Of a stretch of DNA of 64,000 nt, positions 1-10,829 are shown piece by piece. Positions within the stretch are counted from its first letter, which is position 1; the number at the start of each line of letters is the position of its first letter. Source of the stretch: Phytophthora hibernalis (Eukaryota > Oomycota > Peronosporomycetes > Peronosporales > Peronosporaceae); the NCBI GenBank assembly GCA_012656075.1, contig JAAKBF010000059.1, positions 124,001-188,000 of the forward strand, read 5' to 3'. The notes under the pieces are model-generated. The model did no database searches and was not told the origin of the DNA. It saw only the letters and a program-made list of their open reading frames with translations. The position numbers were made by a program, and so were the translations under genes.

Positions 1-1232
1 CGATCCCATTCGCCCGGCCGCAACTCGCCATGCAGAAGTCCATCCTCGGGTTCAAGCCAAGGGCGAATTCGTGGGGAAACCGATCTCGTGCTCGCGCGGG
101 AGATGTCTCCTCCTCCGAAGCATCCGGCAGTGACGACGACATTTTCGGGCTGCTTTGACAAGTTCACGGTCTTCTGCTCGGCAACGCTCTTCTTCGGCGG
201 GTACATCTGGCGGCGGGTCATCTCGTCGCCCGATTGACGTTGCGTCCGACTCTTCGAGGGGTCATCCCGTAACCCAGATCAATCTGACGGGAGTGGTGAA
301 GATGACAGCTCTGGAGCTGGCAGTGACGATGGCGATCGGTCCAGCGATGGCAACAGCCAAATTGGTGAACATGATTCGTCCACTAGCGGCAACAGTGTTA
401 CTAGTATACCGCGATCGCGCCGGAACCGGCTTCTCCTCCCCGCGCGGTGGGATCTGCTGCCTCTCACTACCGTAGCGCGTGATGTCTGGATACCAGGCTA
501 TCGTGACCGCCGCCGTCGAACCCCTGCCAAAGTTTCCCCGTGGATCGCTCGATATTCGCGTGAGCGTGGCTGAGCTCGACATTAATTTGTTCTTCCACCA
601 CTTCGCCAAGCCTCGCTACTGGCTGTTTCCTCCGAGTGAACCGACGCCGTCGGAGAGTCTTTGGAATCCGGAGTTGATCACCGAGGAACAGATCGCCGCA
701 CTTTACGATGAGGCGCCTTGGGACAACCTGGACTTCGTCGTCGAATCCGTGACTTTCGATATGACGGGTTGGTTTACCGAGATCGCGGCCAAGTATTTGG
801 AGTGGGAGGAGACGCATCGCCAGGCAGTGTGAGCGTCGACTCACTCCTTCCCCTTCAGTTCTGTGTTGCGCAAAACGGAACCTGCCCTGGCCGCATTCTG
901 TGAAGAGAGACGAACACGGCGATCTCGTCTCGGGGCCCGTTGGAAGTCCTTCCTGAAACGTGTTCTCCGAGGGATGATCGCGGGTCACTGTGATCTGGAC
1001 CTGCTACTCGATCCCTTCTTTCTTCACTATTCTCGCCCGGGGAGAAGGGAGCCTGGTACCCCGGTCTTGGCTGTGATCAGCCGCCTCCGACCCTGCTGGA
1101 TGCGCTGCGAAGATCGCATCAGCGGAACCGTGGCGGAACCAGTATCGCAACGAGATAGCGAACCACCCCGGCTCTCACGTTCGGCGTATCTCTGCCAAGT
1201 TCTGTCCTCCGGCTGCCGAAGAATAGGCGAAC
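1..1232 (+). pseudogene. Convergent accessory gene of element A, 3' part
   Basis: Plus-strand coding signal converging on element A pol. It enters from the left edge with an acidic/Ser stretch (SDDDIFGLL near 130-155; Ser/Asp/Gly-rich near 290-400). It continues as an open frame at 479-832 and another at 863-1130. The segment near 989-1040 (CDLDLLLDPFFLHY) matches CDIDILLEPIFVTF of the element B accessory gene at about 40320-40360, and NHPGSHVRRISAKF near 1160-1200 matches its DHIAQHIARLRNKF. The order of matches is the same in both. At least two frameshifts separate the pieces. Function unknown; it is not a known retrotransposon protein. Confidence 0.6.
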
Positions 1233-1489
1233 TCAGCTAGTCGCAACGCACCTGTAAACCTCGATCTTGATAATCTCCTTTCGACTTTGGCCTCTTTTTC
1301 TTTTGGTTTGTCGACTTCCTTGCTTGTTGAGCGATTGCCACTCTTCACTGATGACTTCGCCCCCAGTACGTACGTTACTTCCACAAATAACCCTTCCACC
1401 TCAATGTGTGGCCTCCCCACACAATCTTCTTCCCTTTCTCCGCACGCAACAGCCAACCTGCTACGAGCTCTCCTCCGCCTCATGCGACT

Positions 1490-2193
1490 GCATGACTCGA
1501 AGCGGCTGCGATTGCTCAATCCACGCTCGTACGCGCGCAGCAAAGCCCCACAGTTCAGATCGGCCTCGTCGATCCATGAAGGGTCGTCGTAGCCTTTCCA
1601 GTACACTTGGAATTCGCGGTGAACGCGGCCGTAGCCGGTCCGTCGACCCAATCTCATCCCTGCGATCTTTTCCACCTCGTATTCGCCTTTCTCGAGACAT
1701 CCTTCAGCTATCTTCTGGTAAGATCGCTTCATCAAAATCGAAACGGTCTCCCTCAGTCCACAGTTAACTTCAACGTAGGGCGATCCGGAAAACTCCGCAC
1801 TGGCTTCAGTTTGGATACGTGGACAACTGGGAACAGGCGATACTCGGTGCCAACGATCTCCAGCCTCGCCGCATGATTCCCCACCATTTCGATCACCCGA
1901 AACGGACCGTGCCACATGTGGGCTAACTTGCGTGCGTACGCTTCTTTTACTATATCCAGGTACAACCAGACTTGCGCACCAGCTATAATCTCGTGTGGTC
2001 TGAGGTCTTCGTTGTGCTCGTCCGCCCGCGACCGGATCGCGGCTCGGAGTCGTTCGTTCACCTGCTCCCTCGCGCACCCATAGTGATTCTGCACGTGATA
2101 TCTCCACTGTCGAGGCTCCCGATCGCGACGTCGCGTACTTCCCAGGGGTAATGCCGCTTCCAACGTGGATCGTGGGTCCCAACCGTGGGTCAA
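1490..2193 (-). pseudogene. Integrase C-terminus (GPY/F) and chromodomain, element A
   Basis: The frame from 2193 to 1753 carries the integrase tail: GAQVWLYLDIVKEAY, then KLAHMWHGPFRVIEMV, which is the GPY/F module, then FPVVHVSKLKPVRSFPD. The chromodomain follows in another frame at about 1523-1684: EYEVEKIAG, then REFQVYWKGYDDPSWIDE, with the aromatic residues expected of a methyl-lysine reader. A frameshift near 1750 separates the two. Chromodomains on gypsy integrases are known to guide insertion toward marked chromatin, so this element is a chromovirus-like type. The 3' end of this frame faces the 3' end of the convergent accessory gene. Confidence 0.85.
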
Positions 2194-2627
2194 GTAGAAG
2201 GGCGTATCCCGCGCACGCGATCTTGGGCCGTGTTCAACGCGAACGTCAGACGTTCGGCATACTCATCCCAGTCTTGTTGATTTACATCTGCGACATACAT
2301 CTTGAGCGCGCGGGTCAGCGTCTGCACCATCCTTTCGGCCGTTCCGTTCGCTTGAGGTCTATACGCCATCGTAGCTTTCTGTTTCTGTCCCACAATCCGG
2401 CTGAATGCGCGGAAGAAATCGGACATAAACCCGGGCTCTCTGTCGTGCCGTATAGCTTCACTGGCTCCAAACCGACGGAACACACATTCTTCGTAATTCT
2501 CTGCGATCGTCTGGGCTGTCCTCGACGCGCTCGCCTTCGCGATCACATATCCCGAGAACAGGTCGACCCATATCAGCAACTCCGTATTCCCCTTAAACGA
2601 CTTTGGCAGCGACGGAATGTGATCCAT
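2190..2627 (-). pseudogene. Integrase catalytic core, element A
   Basis: A 145-residue stretch of the DDE integrase core. The three acidic residues are visible: Asp in WVDLFSGYV, Asp in RHDREPGFMSDFF and Glu in QANGTAERMVQ. The segment YAERLTFALNT after the Glu is typical of the gypsy core C-terminus. The enzyme joins LTR cDNA ends to host DNA. It is separated from the upstream zinc finger by a frameshift near 2630-2700 (PAATYPFQIIAMD is readable across the gap). It would be one polypeptide with its neighbours in an intact element. Confidence 0.85.
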
Positions 2628-2700
2628 CGCGATGATCTGAAAAGGGTACGTAGCCGCAGGTTTCCCGGCGACTCACCTCTCACGAAGGGGCGTCCTTTCC

Positions 2701-3834
2701 CTATCTCACAATCCGTACATTCTCCCACATAGCGTTGGACACTCTTGAACAAGCCTCTCCAGTGAAAGTGCGCTCTGATCCGACGGTACGTTCTTCCGAT
2801 CCCTGATGTCCCCCTTCCAAACTCGTATGATAATGGTGTAAGAAGTCTTGCTGCAGGGTTTCCGGAACTACCAGCTTCGCGACCTCGTTCCGATCTTCGT
2901 CCGTCTCCGTCGACGGCGGGCAGTAGAGCAGCAGACCGCTCTCGTCCAGCTCATAATGATCTGCGATCTTGGCACACGTCTTCGCTTCTTTCGCAGTCAG
3001 GCCTCCAACGTCTCCATTCAGGTACGCTTTCAGATCGACTATCCACTTCTCCTCATTCTGGGCTTGGACAATCCGCTCACCCCGTATATGCTGCACGATT
3101 GTTTCTTCCAGGGCGTTCGGTGGTGCCCTCCGACGTCGCGTTGATCTCGTTACAGCGGCTACGCGGGCGACATTGCTGTCATCTCTCGGCTTGAGAAGCT
3201 CGTCCAGGCGGTTGAGCGTGATCAAGTCTTGGCGATCTTCTTCCAAGGTAACCACAGTTCCTTCTTCGCGTTGAAGGGCGGCGCTAGCTAACTTGTCTGC
3301 ACTTTGATTCCAATCTCGTTTCATGTGCAGGAACTCGTGCTTCGGCCACGATCCAAGCTGATCCATCGCCTTCTTCCGCAGCAATTGCAAACCCGGAGCG
3401 TTGCACGCAATCTCGCCTCGCATTTGTCGGATCACCAAATTGGAATCTCCACAGATTACAATCCGCCCCCTGTCCATGGCGGACAGAAGATCGAAACATA
3501 ACAGAAGACCACGGTATTCGGCCTCGTTCACAGTCAAATCGGGTGCATACTCCGACGCGGCTGACACGATCGTCCATTCCGGCAGCTTCCAGATGATAGC
3601 ACTGTACGCTCCGCTACTGCGTTTGACACGTGCTGATCCATCGAAACTCGCGACTAACAGGCTCTCTCCTTCTTCCACTGTAGGCGGAGGCATGATGATT
3701 GTCTGTCGTGGTTCTTTCACTGGTGCAATTGCGATCAACGTTTCATCTACTTCCGCGCGAGGGTGATGCTTGCCGCGATGACTCCCAAGATCTCGTCTTC
3801 CCCTTTCGTACACTTCCTGATCTCTAGGGTCCAT
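2701..3834 (-). CDS. Second (archaeal-type) RNase H plus integrase zinc finger, element A
   Basis: Open for 377 residues. Residues about 60-190 form an RNase H distinct from the gypsy RNase H upstream: SFDGSARVKR (Asp 65), NEAEYRGLLL (Glu), ICGDSNLVIRQ (Asp) and NQSADKLAS (Asp), so all four acidic residues are present. The C-terminal part carries the start of the integrase HHCC finger: HHYHTSLEGGHQG, then a frameshift before the Cys pair. Addition of this RNase H type to Ty3/gypsy pol is known from plant Tat elements and from oomycetes. It presumably replaces the catalytic job of the degenerate RNase H just upstream. Confidence 0.85.
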   Translation of the reverse strand: MDPRDQEVYERGRRDLGSHRGKHHPRAEVDETLIAIAPVKEPRQTIIMPPPTVEEGESLLVASFDGSARVKRSSGAYSAIIWKLPEWTIVSAASEYAPDLTVNEAEYRGLLLCFDLLSAMDRGRIVICGDSNLVIRQMRGEIACNAPGLQLLRKKAMDQLGSWPKHEFLHMKRDWNQSADKLASAALQREEGTVVTLEEDRQDLITLNRLDELLKPRDDSNVARVAAVTRSTRRRRAPPNALEETIVQHIRGERIVQAQNEEKWIVDLKAYLNGDVGGLTAKEAKTCAKIADHYELDESGLLLYCPPSTETDEDRNEVAKLVVPETLQQDFLHHYHTSLEGGHQGSEERTVGSERTFTGEACSRVSNAMWENVRIVR

Positions 3835-4635
3835 TCCGAGAGCAACGCGGCCCAGTTCCGAGCCGTCCTTGGAAACCGGTCGAGTTGACCAGCCAGGCTA
3901 AGGTCGAATGCCGAGACAGCACCAAGATCGACCTGGTGGTCAGCAGGGTATAATTCACTTCAAGCATCCGCAAGAGTGCCAAGACTTCCTTGTCGACGAT
4001 TCCGTAGTTGAGCTTGTTGGACTTCAACGTCCGGCTGGTGAACGTTACTGGTCAGTACACGCCATCATGCTCCTGCATGAGCGCCGCTGAGATCGCCCAC
4101 TGGCTCGCATAGCTTACGATTACCGGGGTACGCTCAGGATCGAAATGTTTCAAGATTGGAGTGGAAACGATTTTGGCCTTGAGCATTGTGAACGCAATCT
4201 TTGCTCGGGTCCAACGGTTGACATCCTCTGCTGGTGGCTCCACGCCCCCAGCCCTTTGCCTACCGGAGTCGTTCTTCTCCTGACGTCCCATCTCGTAAAA
4301 GTCTGCTTCTCGCAACTCGTACAAGACCGCCGCGTAGATCGCGAAGTCTTCTATGAAGCGGCTGTAATAATTCAAACTCCCCAAGAAGGATTGCATTGAT
4401 CGGAGCGTCCGCGGAAACGGGAGGTTGCCCAGAGTTTCAAGATCTTTCGGGTCGGCTTCCAAACCTTCAGCGGATACCCGATGGCCCAAATAGCCCACCT
4501 TTCGCTGGCCCCAGAAACTCTTGACCACGCTGATCGACAGATTCCAACGTTCGCAGGCGTCCAACAGCCTCTCGACTTTTTCGCACATCGTATCCCAAGT
4601 GGTTGCCGTCACCAGGATGTCGTCGATGTACGATC
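3824..4635 (-). pseudogene. RT thumb and degenerate first RNase H, element A
   Basis: Begins with the RT active-site turn SYIDDILV at about 4615-4635 and continues through VGYLGHRVSAEGLEADPKD and SMQSFLGSLNYYSRFIEDFA, the usual gypsy RT thumb. The following RNase H has TPVIVSYASQWAISAALMQ, where family members normally have an Asp in the DAS motif; here it is Tyr (about 4109-4111). The later part, at 3824-4027, reads LNYGIVDKEVLALLRML. A stop or frameshift near 4030-4050 splits the two. Loss of the first catalytic Asp suggests this domain is only structural. Confidence 0.8.
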
Positions 4636-5391
4636 TTCTCCCCAGTACCGACGGCTTAGGGTTCGGCTCTGGTTCACATGCTCGAACACGTCGATCGGCT
4701 TCGAGGGATCCTGGTCAGCGCTGATTCGGAGGTGTCCGTATAGCGCGTTGTCGATCAGCCTCTGGTAGATCTGTGGAGCGTTCTTCAGGCCGAAGGGCAT
4801 ACGCGTCCACTCGAAGAGACCGAAAGGCGTGATGAAGGCAGAGATCTTCCGAGCCCGTTCGGTCATAGACACCACCCAGAAACCACTCGCCATATCGAGG
4901 GAGCAATACCAGAGCACTTTGTCCAAGTCTTCCAAGAGATCGTTGATCATCGGCATGGGGTACACCATCAAACGTGTCAGCCCATTTACTAATCGGTAGT
5001 CGATACAGAGCCGGATGTCAACACCGTTCTTCTTGATAATGATCACGATCGGAGACGCCCATGGCGAAGTCGATGGCTTGATCATCTTCGCAGAGTGCAA
5101 ACTCTTGATCAGATCCGACAGCTTCTCGCGGAACTGTGGGACAACGCGTCGGACGCGCTGCGCAACGGGAGCTGCTGCTCCGACATCGATGTCGCAGATT
5201 GCCCCGACGGCGGCTGGTGGGAGCGCGTTTCCTTTCCCAATCAGGAAGTGGCGCCGTCGCCAGATGATCTGCCGCAGACGATCCATCTCCTCGGGGGTGT
5301 TCGTTTCGGGATCACCCACCTGGATATCCTCGATCGTGACTTCGTCGGTCGCGGTCACCACCTCCGGCAAGACGGCCATCTGCCTCTCCAT
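4618..5391 (-). pseudogene. Reverse transcriptase fingers and palm, element A
   Basis: RT N-terminal half. Visible landmarks in order are PQFREKLSDLIKSLHSAKMI, SPWASPIVIIIKKNGVDIR, LCIDYRLVNGLT, then LWYCSLDMASGFW (first palm Asp region) and FGLFEWTRMPFGLKNAPQIY. The catalytic YIDD follows in the neighbouring frame at 4619-4630, so a frameshift breaks the enzyme just before its active site. The region before the fingers (EEMDRLRQIIWRRRHFLIGKGNALPP) is a linker shared with B and C. Confidence 0.85.
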
Positions 5392-5484
5392 ATCTTCCGC
5401 GAAGAGGTCTCCTCCTTCGTGATAACATACTTCCTCATCGTCTGTATTCTCCGGCTTGTCGATTGGCAGTAGAGACGGGGTTTC

Positions 5485-6730
5485 TCATTGATACGGAGCC
5501 GCATCGTCGTCTCCCTCATCGCTACTTGCCGGAGGATTCTTCGCGTCCTGATAGCCTGATTGATCTGCCCACTTCACCCGTTTCGTAACCACCCTCAGTG
5601 CGGCTTCGACAGGGAGTGGTATCATGATTTGGGCAACAGCCGGCCTCCTCGTGCTGGAGTCAAGTCGCAAGATTTTCGTCGGCGATTCGTACATCGGCCG
5701 GTCCACCATTGGCCCGTCAGGTTCCAGGTCCTGATCATCTTCAGATTGCCAGTCGGTGGTGGCTTGGAACACCAGGTTCTGCCACTCTGCATACCGTCGC
5801 GATCCGACCAGCACAAACCCAGGGGTTCGAGGTACGCGTCCTCCTTCGAGCCACATGCCGACACAGGTGTCATCATGCAACGTTACCTCCTGATCGCTGA
5901 TGTTCGTGATTTTTAGGTATCGAGTCCTCCCCAGTCCGTCCACCTAGCTTGTTACCCGGCATTCGCCTCTAGTAACCCACAACTTCCGGTGGCTCGACAG
6001 GATGAAGCCTTTCCGGACCTCGATCGATCCTCCAACTTCAAGGTTCCAGTATTCTCCCACCACGATCCGCGACATCTTCTCGCTGTAGAGTGGACGTCGA
6101 CCGGCTAACTGGATTCGCACTTCGTCTGGAAGACTCAGTGATCCGTCGGCGAGATCGAGGCGGATGCCCGCCGGCACCATGAAATCCATTCCCAAGATTA
6201 AGTCTTGTCCACCGGTTGGCGGGCCGACCCAGGCATCGAAATGGTACACCAACGATCCAGCGAGCGTGATTTTGATTCTGGTACGTCCGTCCGCTCTGTA
6301 CGAATTCTTACCAACTCCTTCACACTCCAACTCTTGACGGTTGTCCACGTAGCACCCAACCTTACGAGCAAAAGTGGCGTCCAAAATGGACACCTCGGCG
6401 CCGCTGTCAAACAGCAATGTGGCTTTTTCGTTGTTGATCTTCCCCACGGCTTTCGCCTGCCGGAACTTCTTGTCCGGCACGTGGTACTTCCAATATCCCC
6501 GCGATTCTCCGTGCAAGCGGTCCAGGGCCATCGTCACCTCCGATCGTCCGAATTCGTCGACCTGATGGAGGCTGGAGATTGCCATGGCACGTTTGTCATG
6601 AAGATCACATGCATTGTCGGTCGGCCGAATCAGCTTTCTCATGTCTGAATTCGACTGTTTCTCGACGTAAGCATAGATGCAGAACTTAGAACGCTCGTCT
6701 CGTACCGGATTCCAATCCGGCGAGCGTTCT
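5485..6730 (-). pseudogene. Aspartic protease and protease-RT linker, element A
   Basis: The pol frame begins right after the gag stop with EDVKLERSPDWNPVRDERSKF. The protease active site ATLLFDSGAEVSILD lies at about 6390-6410, with the flap and second hydrophobic block following, and DLILGMDFMVPAGIRLDLADG before the C-terminus. The linker then continues to 5485 (RYLKITNISDQEVTLHDDT, GFVLVGSRRYAEWQNLVF). A frame change lies near 5943. The protease would cut the Gag-Pol polyprotein. The same arrangement is seen in B and C. Confidence 0.8.
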
Positions 6731-6738
6731 AGTTTAAC
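6688..6738 (-). promoter_or_regulatory. Probable -1 ribosomal frameshift signal, gag-pol junction of A
   Basis: On the minus strand gag ends ATG TTA AAC TAG. The heptamer GTTAAAC (6732-6738) has the X-XXY-YYZ form and directly precedes the TAG stop (6729-6731). Slipping back one base gives GTT AAA CTA GAA, exactly the pol frame. The stem starts at the stop codon: ten paired bases (6721-6730 with 6688-6697) enclose a second seven-pair hairpin (6714-6720 with 6705-6711). Element B has the same heptamer, stop and fold with compensatory changes. Confidence 0.75.
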
Positions 6739-8208
6739 ATCTTCTCGGCTGCTTGCGGGAGCATGCCAGCGTGCTTGTTGGGGATGTACCAGTGACGGAT
6801 CAAGTTGTAGAACTTTTCCATCGGGCACTCTCCGGCTCCATGGATCTCGCCGCAGGCCTTGCAGGTGAAGAGGCAGCGATCGGTCGGGTGACTCTTCTTG
6901 CCGCACTTCTCGCATGTCAGACGCTGCCAACAACCAAGATCGGTGTGCTTCGATGACCCGCAATGGGAACAAGGTTTTCGAGGATCTTCTCCTTCCAGCT
7001 GTACTCGGCGATCGAATTTACTCGATGACCACCATCCCAGTCGCTCACCAGGAGCAACTTCCATCTCTTGGCTTGACCTATCGAGATCACCGGTCGCTGA
7101 GTTCCGTCAATACGGCTCAGGCGGACGACTCGTTTGGCGAGCGTTCGTGTCTCGGTTGGTGCATCGTTGATCTTGTTCCGGCGGCGATCGCGTGGGTTGG
7201 TCGAGGCGGCAGCGAGGTAGACCTTTTGCAGGTCTCCGTTTCCTTCCGATCCGCTCATATTCAGTTCTAAGTCGCTGGAATCAGCAGTCGCACGGATTGC
7301 ACGGGCAGCGCGAGCGTTAGTGGATGGAGCAGCGCCGTTGGCGCCTTTGGTTTCGCCTTGATTGACCCGTACGCCATCTTCCCTTGTCGCGCCTTCGCAC
7401 GTCCGGGATCGCCACGTCTCTTCCGACGTGTCCGCATCCGGGATCCTCAGCAGCGCTAATTGACCGACCAGATCGCGGTCGTCGAGCGTCTCAATCAAGT
7501 GATCGACGTGTTCACGGCGGACTTCGACTGATCCGTCGTTGATCGAGAGCTGTGCTCGCAACCCGGCGACGTTCAGGCGGTGCAAGTATTCCAACGGCGA
7601 CTCATCCGATCTCTTCCGCGCATGGTAATATTGTCTCGCGACGGACACACCACGTCCGCAGTACTGGATTTGAAAACGCTTGGACAAACCCTTCCATTCG
7701 CTGCGCGTCGTCCGACTCAGCTGGCGGTATCAGTTGCGCGCAGATCCGGTGAGCAAGTCCCCAAATAATAGACACTTCTCGCTGTCAGGGGCCTGATCGC
7801 GGACAAACGCTGACTTCATCTTGCTGAACCAGCTTCTAGCTCGGTCTTCATCCTGATCTTTCCCAGAGAATTCCTTCAGGTCTGCGATCGCTGAGACTCT
7901 GATTCGAGTGCCTGCAATCGTTCATGTTCCGGTGGCGTCAGTGGACGCGACTGCTGCGCGTACTGGGACGCCGACGCTCAAATCGCCGGGTCGTACTCGC
8001 TCGGGTGCGAATGGACGGATCCCACCGACTCCATATCCACATCTTGGGTTTCCGGCGCTTTCGCGGCAGGCAGCGGTTGGGTTGTCGCGACCGATGTGAT
8101 CGTGGATGCTTGCTGCTGTTCTTTTAAGAGCCGTTCCATGGCGCCGTCGAAAAACGACTGCGGAGGTCGGTCTTCAGCAACCTTGGGTAGCTCGGCTGCC
8201 CTGTCCAA
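6729..8208 (-). pseudogene. Gag (capsid and nucleocapsid), element A
   Basis: The N-terminal part lies at 7978-8208 (SFFDGAMERLLKEQQQ). After a frameshift the capsid reads from about 7910: DLKEFSGKDQDEDRARSWF, then a Trp-to-stop change (TGA) where B has QWYLQLSR, then VARQYYHARKRSDESPLEYL. The nucleocapsid at 6729-7064 has three zinc knuckles: CSHCGSSKHTDLGC, CEKCGKKSHPTDRC and CKACGEIHGAGEC. It ends AEKMLN at a TAG used in the frameshift signal. Gag would form the particle and bind RNA. At least two frameshifts and one stop make this copy dead. Confidence 0.8.
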
Positions 8209-8230
8209 CTCCTCGCCGCTGTGTCCTCGC

Positions 8231-9560
8231 TTGGCTCCACATCGTTAACCACGTAGGTCTTCCGTTCGTTCGTCCGTTCGTTGTGACACTCGGTGCCACT
8301 TGCGTCTTTCAACGCAGATTCTGTTATCTTCACTTGCGTCCGGCGACACAAATTCGGTTGTGAGCTCGCTCCGTTCATCAACCACTCCGCCCGTTCAAAA
8401 CCCGTCGCCTCATCAGTTTTCTCTTGCGTGCCAGCCGATCGCCGAGCACCTTCAAAGCCACTCTTCGTCCAGCCAGCTTCGTTCGTCCGCCCATTCTGCC
8501 ATCGATCCGCATCTTTCAGCCAGTCTCCGTCCCTACGCCCGTCCACCCGGCCACTGCTCATCTCGTTCAGCCAACTGCCGTCCGTCAGCTCAACACATCC
8601 ATCGTTGCGTGCATTTTCGGGAACCGTCGTGGCAACCCTGTAACACCATCATCGTGGCCCAGCTTTACATTGATCATGTGACCAAGTTGCTGCTTCGGGG
8701 TCCGTGGAGTTGCTAGATCGGGTCACACACGTCGACCCTGAACGTGGTCGCTCTCATGTCGCAGGCTTTGTCTCAGAGCGTGCGCAAACGGAGTGAAGCC
8801 TCGGACTGATTCGACTCTGTCTTTCCTGAGGAAAATTCCGTTTCCCGTCGCTTCGTGTTGACCCCATCACTCGATTCGCCCGTCTCCATCATTCTCCGAA
8901 CACTCCGCTTTGCGCCGGCATTCCGCGTTGTGCCGTCTTTCAGACGGTTCGCTTCTTCACATCCATCCCACTGGCGTGTGCGCACACTCGCCAGGTGAGT
9001 GCATCGCGACAGAGCCCCCTCACAGTTAGCCTGCTCACCGTTTCGTCTGGCGTCGTCTTGTATGATCCCAGATCATGACGACGTTCCGCGACAGCTGTCG
9101 CTGTCGCGAGTCGATCCGGATCGGGACGGTCTAGCCGTGCCGTGTGGAAGCGAGGAGCAGTTAGGGAGTTTAGACAGGAGGCACAACAACAACCGTAATG
9201 TAAATATACAGCTTTGTTATGCGTTGATACGGGTAAGTTCACGACCGACCTGACTTCCTTTCGCTTCCGTGCTCTGTTTCCTTTCGTTAGCCGCGCACGC
9301 ACGGCTACTACCCGCCTTTTCCTTGACACGACGCCCCTTCTCGGCTTCACTGCGTCCAGCTATCAGATCATCGTTCACCACTGTTCATGCCATCCGTCCT
9401 TGGTTGTCCTTCCGAGAGCGCGCCGCCAGATCTGACTTGGCGGCTCTCCGAGAGCCTCTCTCTCCAAAAAGGCAACTGTTGTGGCCAGCAGCGAATCCAA
9501 CCGGGATGCCAGTGTAGCCAAACTACCACAAAGAATATGATGTCGCTCAAATGAAGCCAA
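8231..9560. other. No gene recognised between element A and the gag-only element
   Basis: Open frames here are short, overlap on both strands and resemble no family I know. The 5' LTR and leader of element A are expected in this stretch, and possibly the 3' LTR of the minus-strand gag-only element. I could not define LTR ends or a primer binding site. Simple TTCG-type iterations occur near 8260-8285. Confidence 0.3.
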
Positions 9561-9760
9561 CAACTCCCTTACTTAGCCCACCAACGACTCGCTGCACTTC
9601 ACGTTGCTGCGCACACGAGAGAACGGTTTCATCCGTTCTCACTTGTGATATACTCCCCGACTGAAAGCTTGTCGTCCCCGACAAGCACGCGGCCTCTCGA
9701 TCAGCAGCAACGCACTCGTCTTCTAGACGCTACCTAATAAGTAGCAGGTATCGCTGCATC
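9561..9760 (-). repeat. Hairpin cluster and possible polypurine tract/LTR edge
   Basis: Three inverted repeats stand in 130 bases. 9619-9626 pairs with 9633-9640 (GAGAACGG/CCGTTCTC, 6-base loop). 9667-9674 pairs with 9679-9686 (GCTTGTCG/CGACAAGC, 4-base loop). 9729-9733 pairs with 9741-9745 (GCTAC/GTAGC). On the minus strand GTCGGGGAGTATATCACA (about 9643-9660) looks like a polypurine tract followed by an LTR start, which would fit the 3' end of the gag-only element upstream. No matching second LTR was found. Confidence 0.35.
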
Positions 9761-10829
9761 CCGTGCACATGAGCTCATCGCGTTCAGCTAGCTACCCAGA
9801 GTGTGCGAAAGGAGCACTCTCCCGACCGAGAACTACAGAACCGACGCCTTCACGGACGCCGATTACATCCACTCACTGTTCTCTGCTTACAAACCATCCG
9901 TGTCTTTTCTCGTACCGGTATCTCCATTCTGCTACCGCGACTTCCGCACTGACCCAAACGTCCTCCTCCAAATGACCCGTACAAGCATTCCAACAGCTAG
10001 CAGCCGCTCGTCACCCAATGTCCAAACCGGAGCACCTTCACAACGCCCGAACACTACCGTTCTCAATCCTTAAACCGCGAGTGCACATCGAACCTCTGGC
10101 CCAACCGATGGAGACCGTACCATCGACCACATAACCATTTATTCCGCATCGGAGGCACCTCGCTACAGTTCGAATGCACAGAAACGCTGGCGACCAGCAT
10201 CCAGGCTGCGACCCGTTCTCCACAATACAATCGCAAACCAACCCAGCCTTTATCGTTCTGCCCCCGAGTTCATCGTCTGTTTCAATCGTCTTGCCCATCA
10301 TCACCTTTAACCGTTCAACCTTCGACTTTAGAGTATCTTCTACTGGACTGCACCGTTCCCTTGCAGGTTCGCCCGACTGATCTGACCACGTATTACACTT
10401 CATCGCCACACTTTCCACAACTGTACCAGCTCGCTCTTCATCGACAACACGAGTCACCTCATCTTCTCGCCCCGCACCAACTTTCACGAACCCTTCCTCC
10501 TGAACCACAACCAAAGCGACATCATCGACACCCTCTCCGACCCTTTTCATCGGCGACCATGCACTCATCGATTTCTTCCTTTCCTTCTCCGTTCTCCACC
10601 GCGGCTATGTACCAGCGTTCTCACCACCGTTCACGGGTAGCACCTCTTCGTTCACATCCGTATCCTTCTTCACGGCGTCGACTACTACAACCGAGCCCGC
10701 GTCCAGGATTGCAGGCTCTTTCAAAGCGACCATCACCACAGCAAATTCGTCCGCGGCGTCCATTCAACCACAGCGGTCGCACTTCTATCCGTACCAGTAT
10801 TAATACCTTATGGCGCTATATGAAGCTCA
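9761..10829 (-). pseudogene. Unrecognised minus-strand coding signal downstream of gag
   Basis: The longest open frame (10038-10568, minus) reads TLKSKVERLKVMMGKTIETD in its middle but fits no pol domain I recognise. By position it should follow the nucleocapsid of the gag at 10830-12710, so it may be a diverged gag tail or a spacer of a non-autonomous element. No protease DSG/DTG, RT or integrase motif was seen. Opposite-strand frames look like shadows rich in Ser, Pro and Thr. Confidence 0.25.

Larger units (their letters stand above)
1..8230 (-). mobile_element. Ty3/gypsy retrotransposon A, dual RNase H, chromodomain
   Basis: A nearly complete but decayed Ty3/gypsy element read on the minus strand. 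In order from high to low coordinates it has gag with three zinc knuckles, protease, RT, a degenerate RNase H, a second intact-looking RNase H, integrase, GPY/F and chromodomain. A convergent plus-strand accessory gene follows. Several frameshifts and at least one stop in gag show it is inactive. I could not place either LTR: the 3' one lies off the window and no primer binding site was recognised near 8.2-8.4 kb. Element B has the same lineage and layout. Confidence 0.85.
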
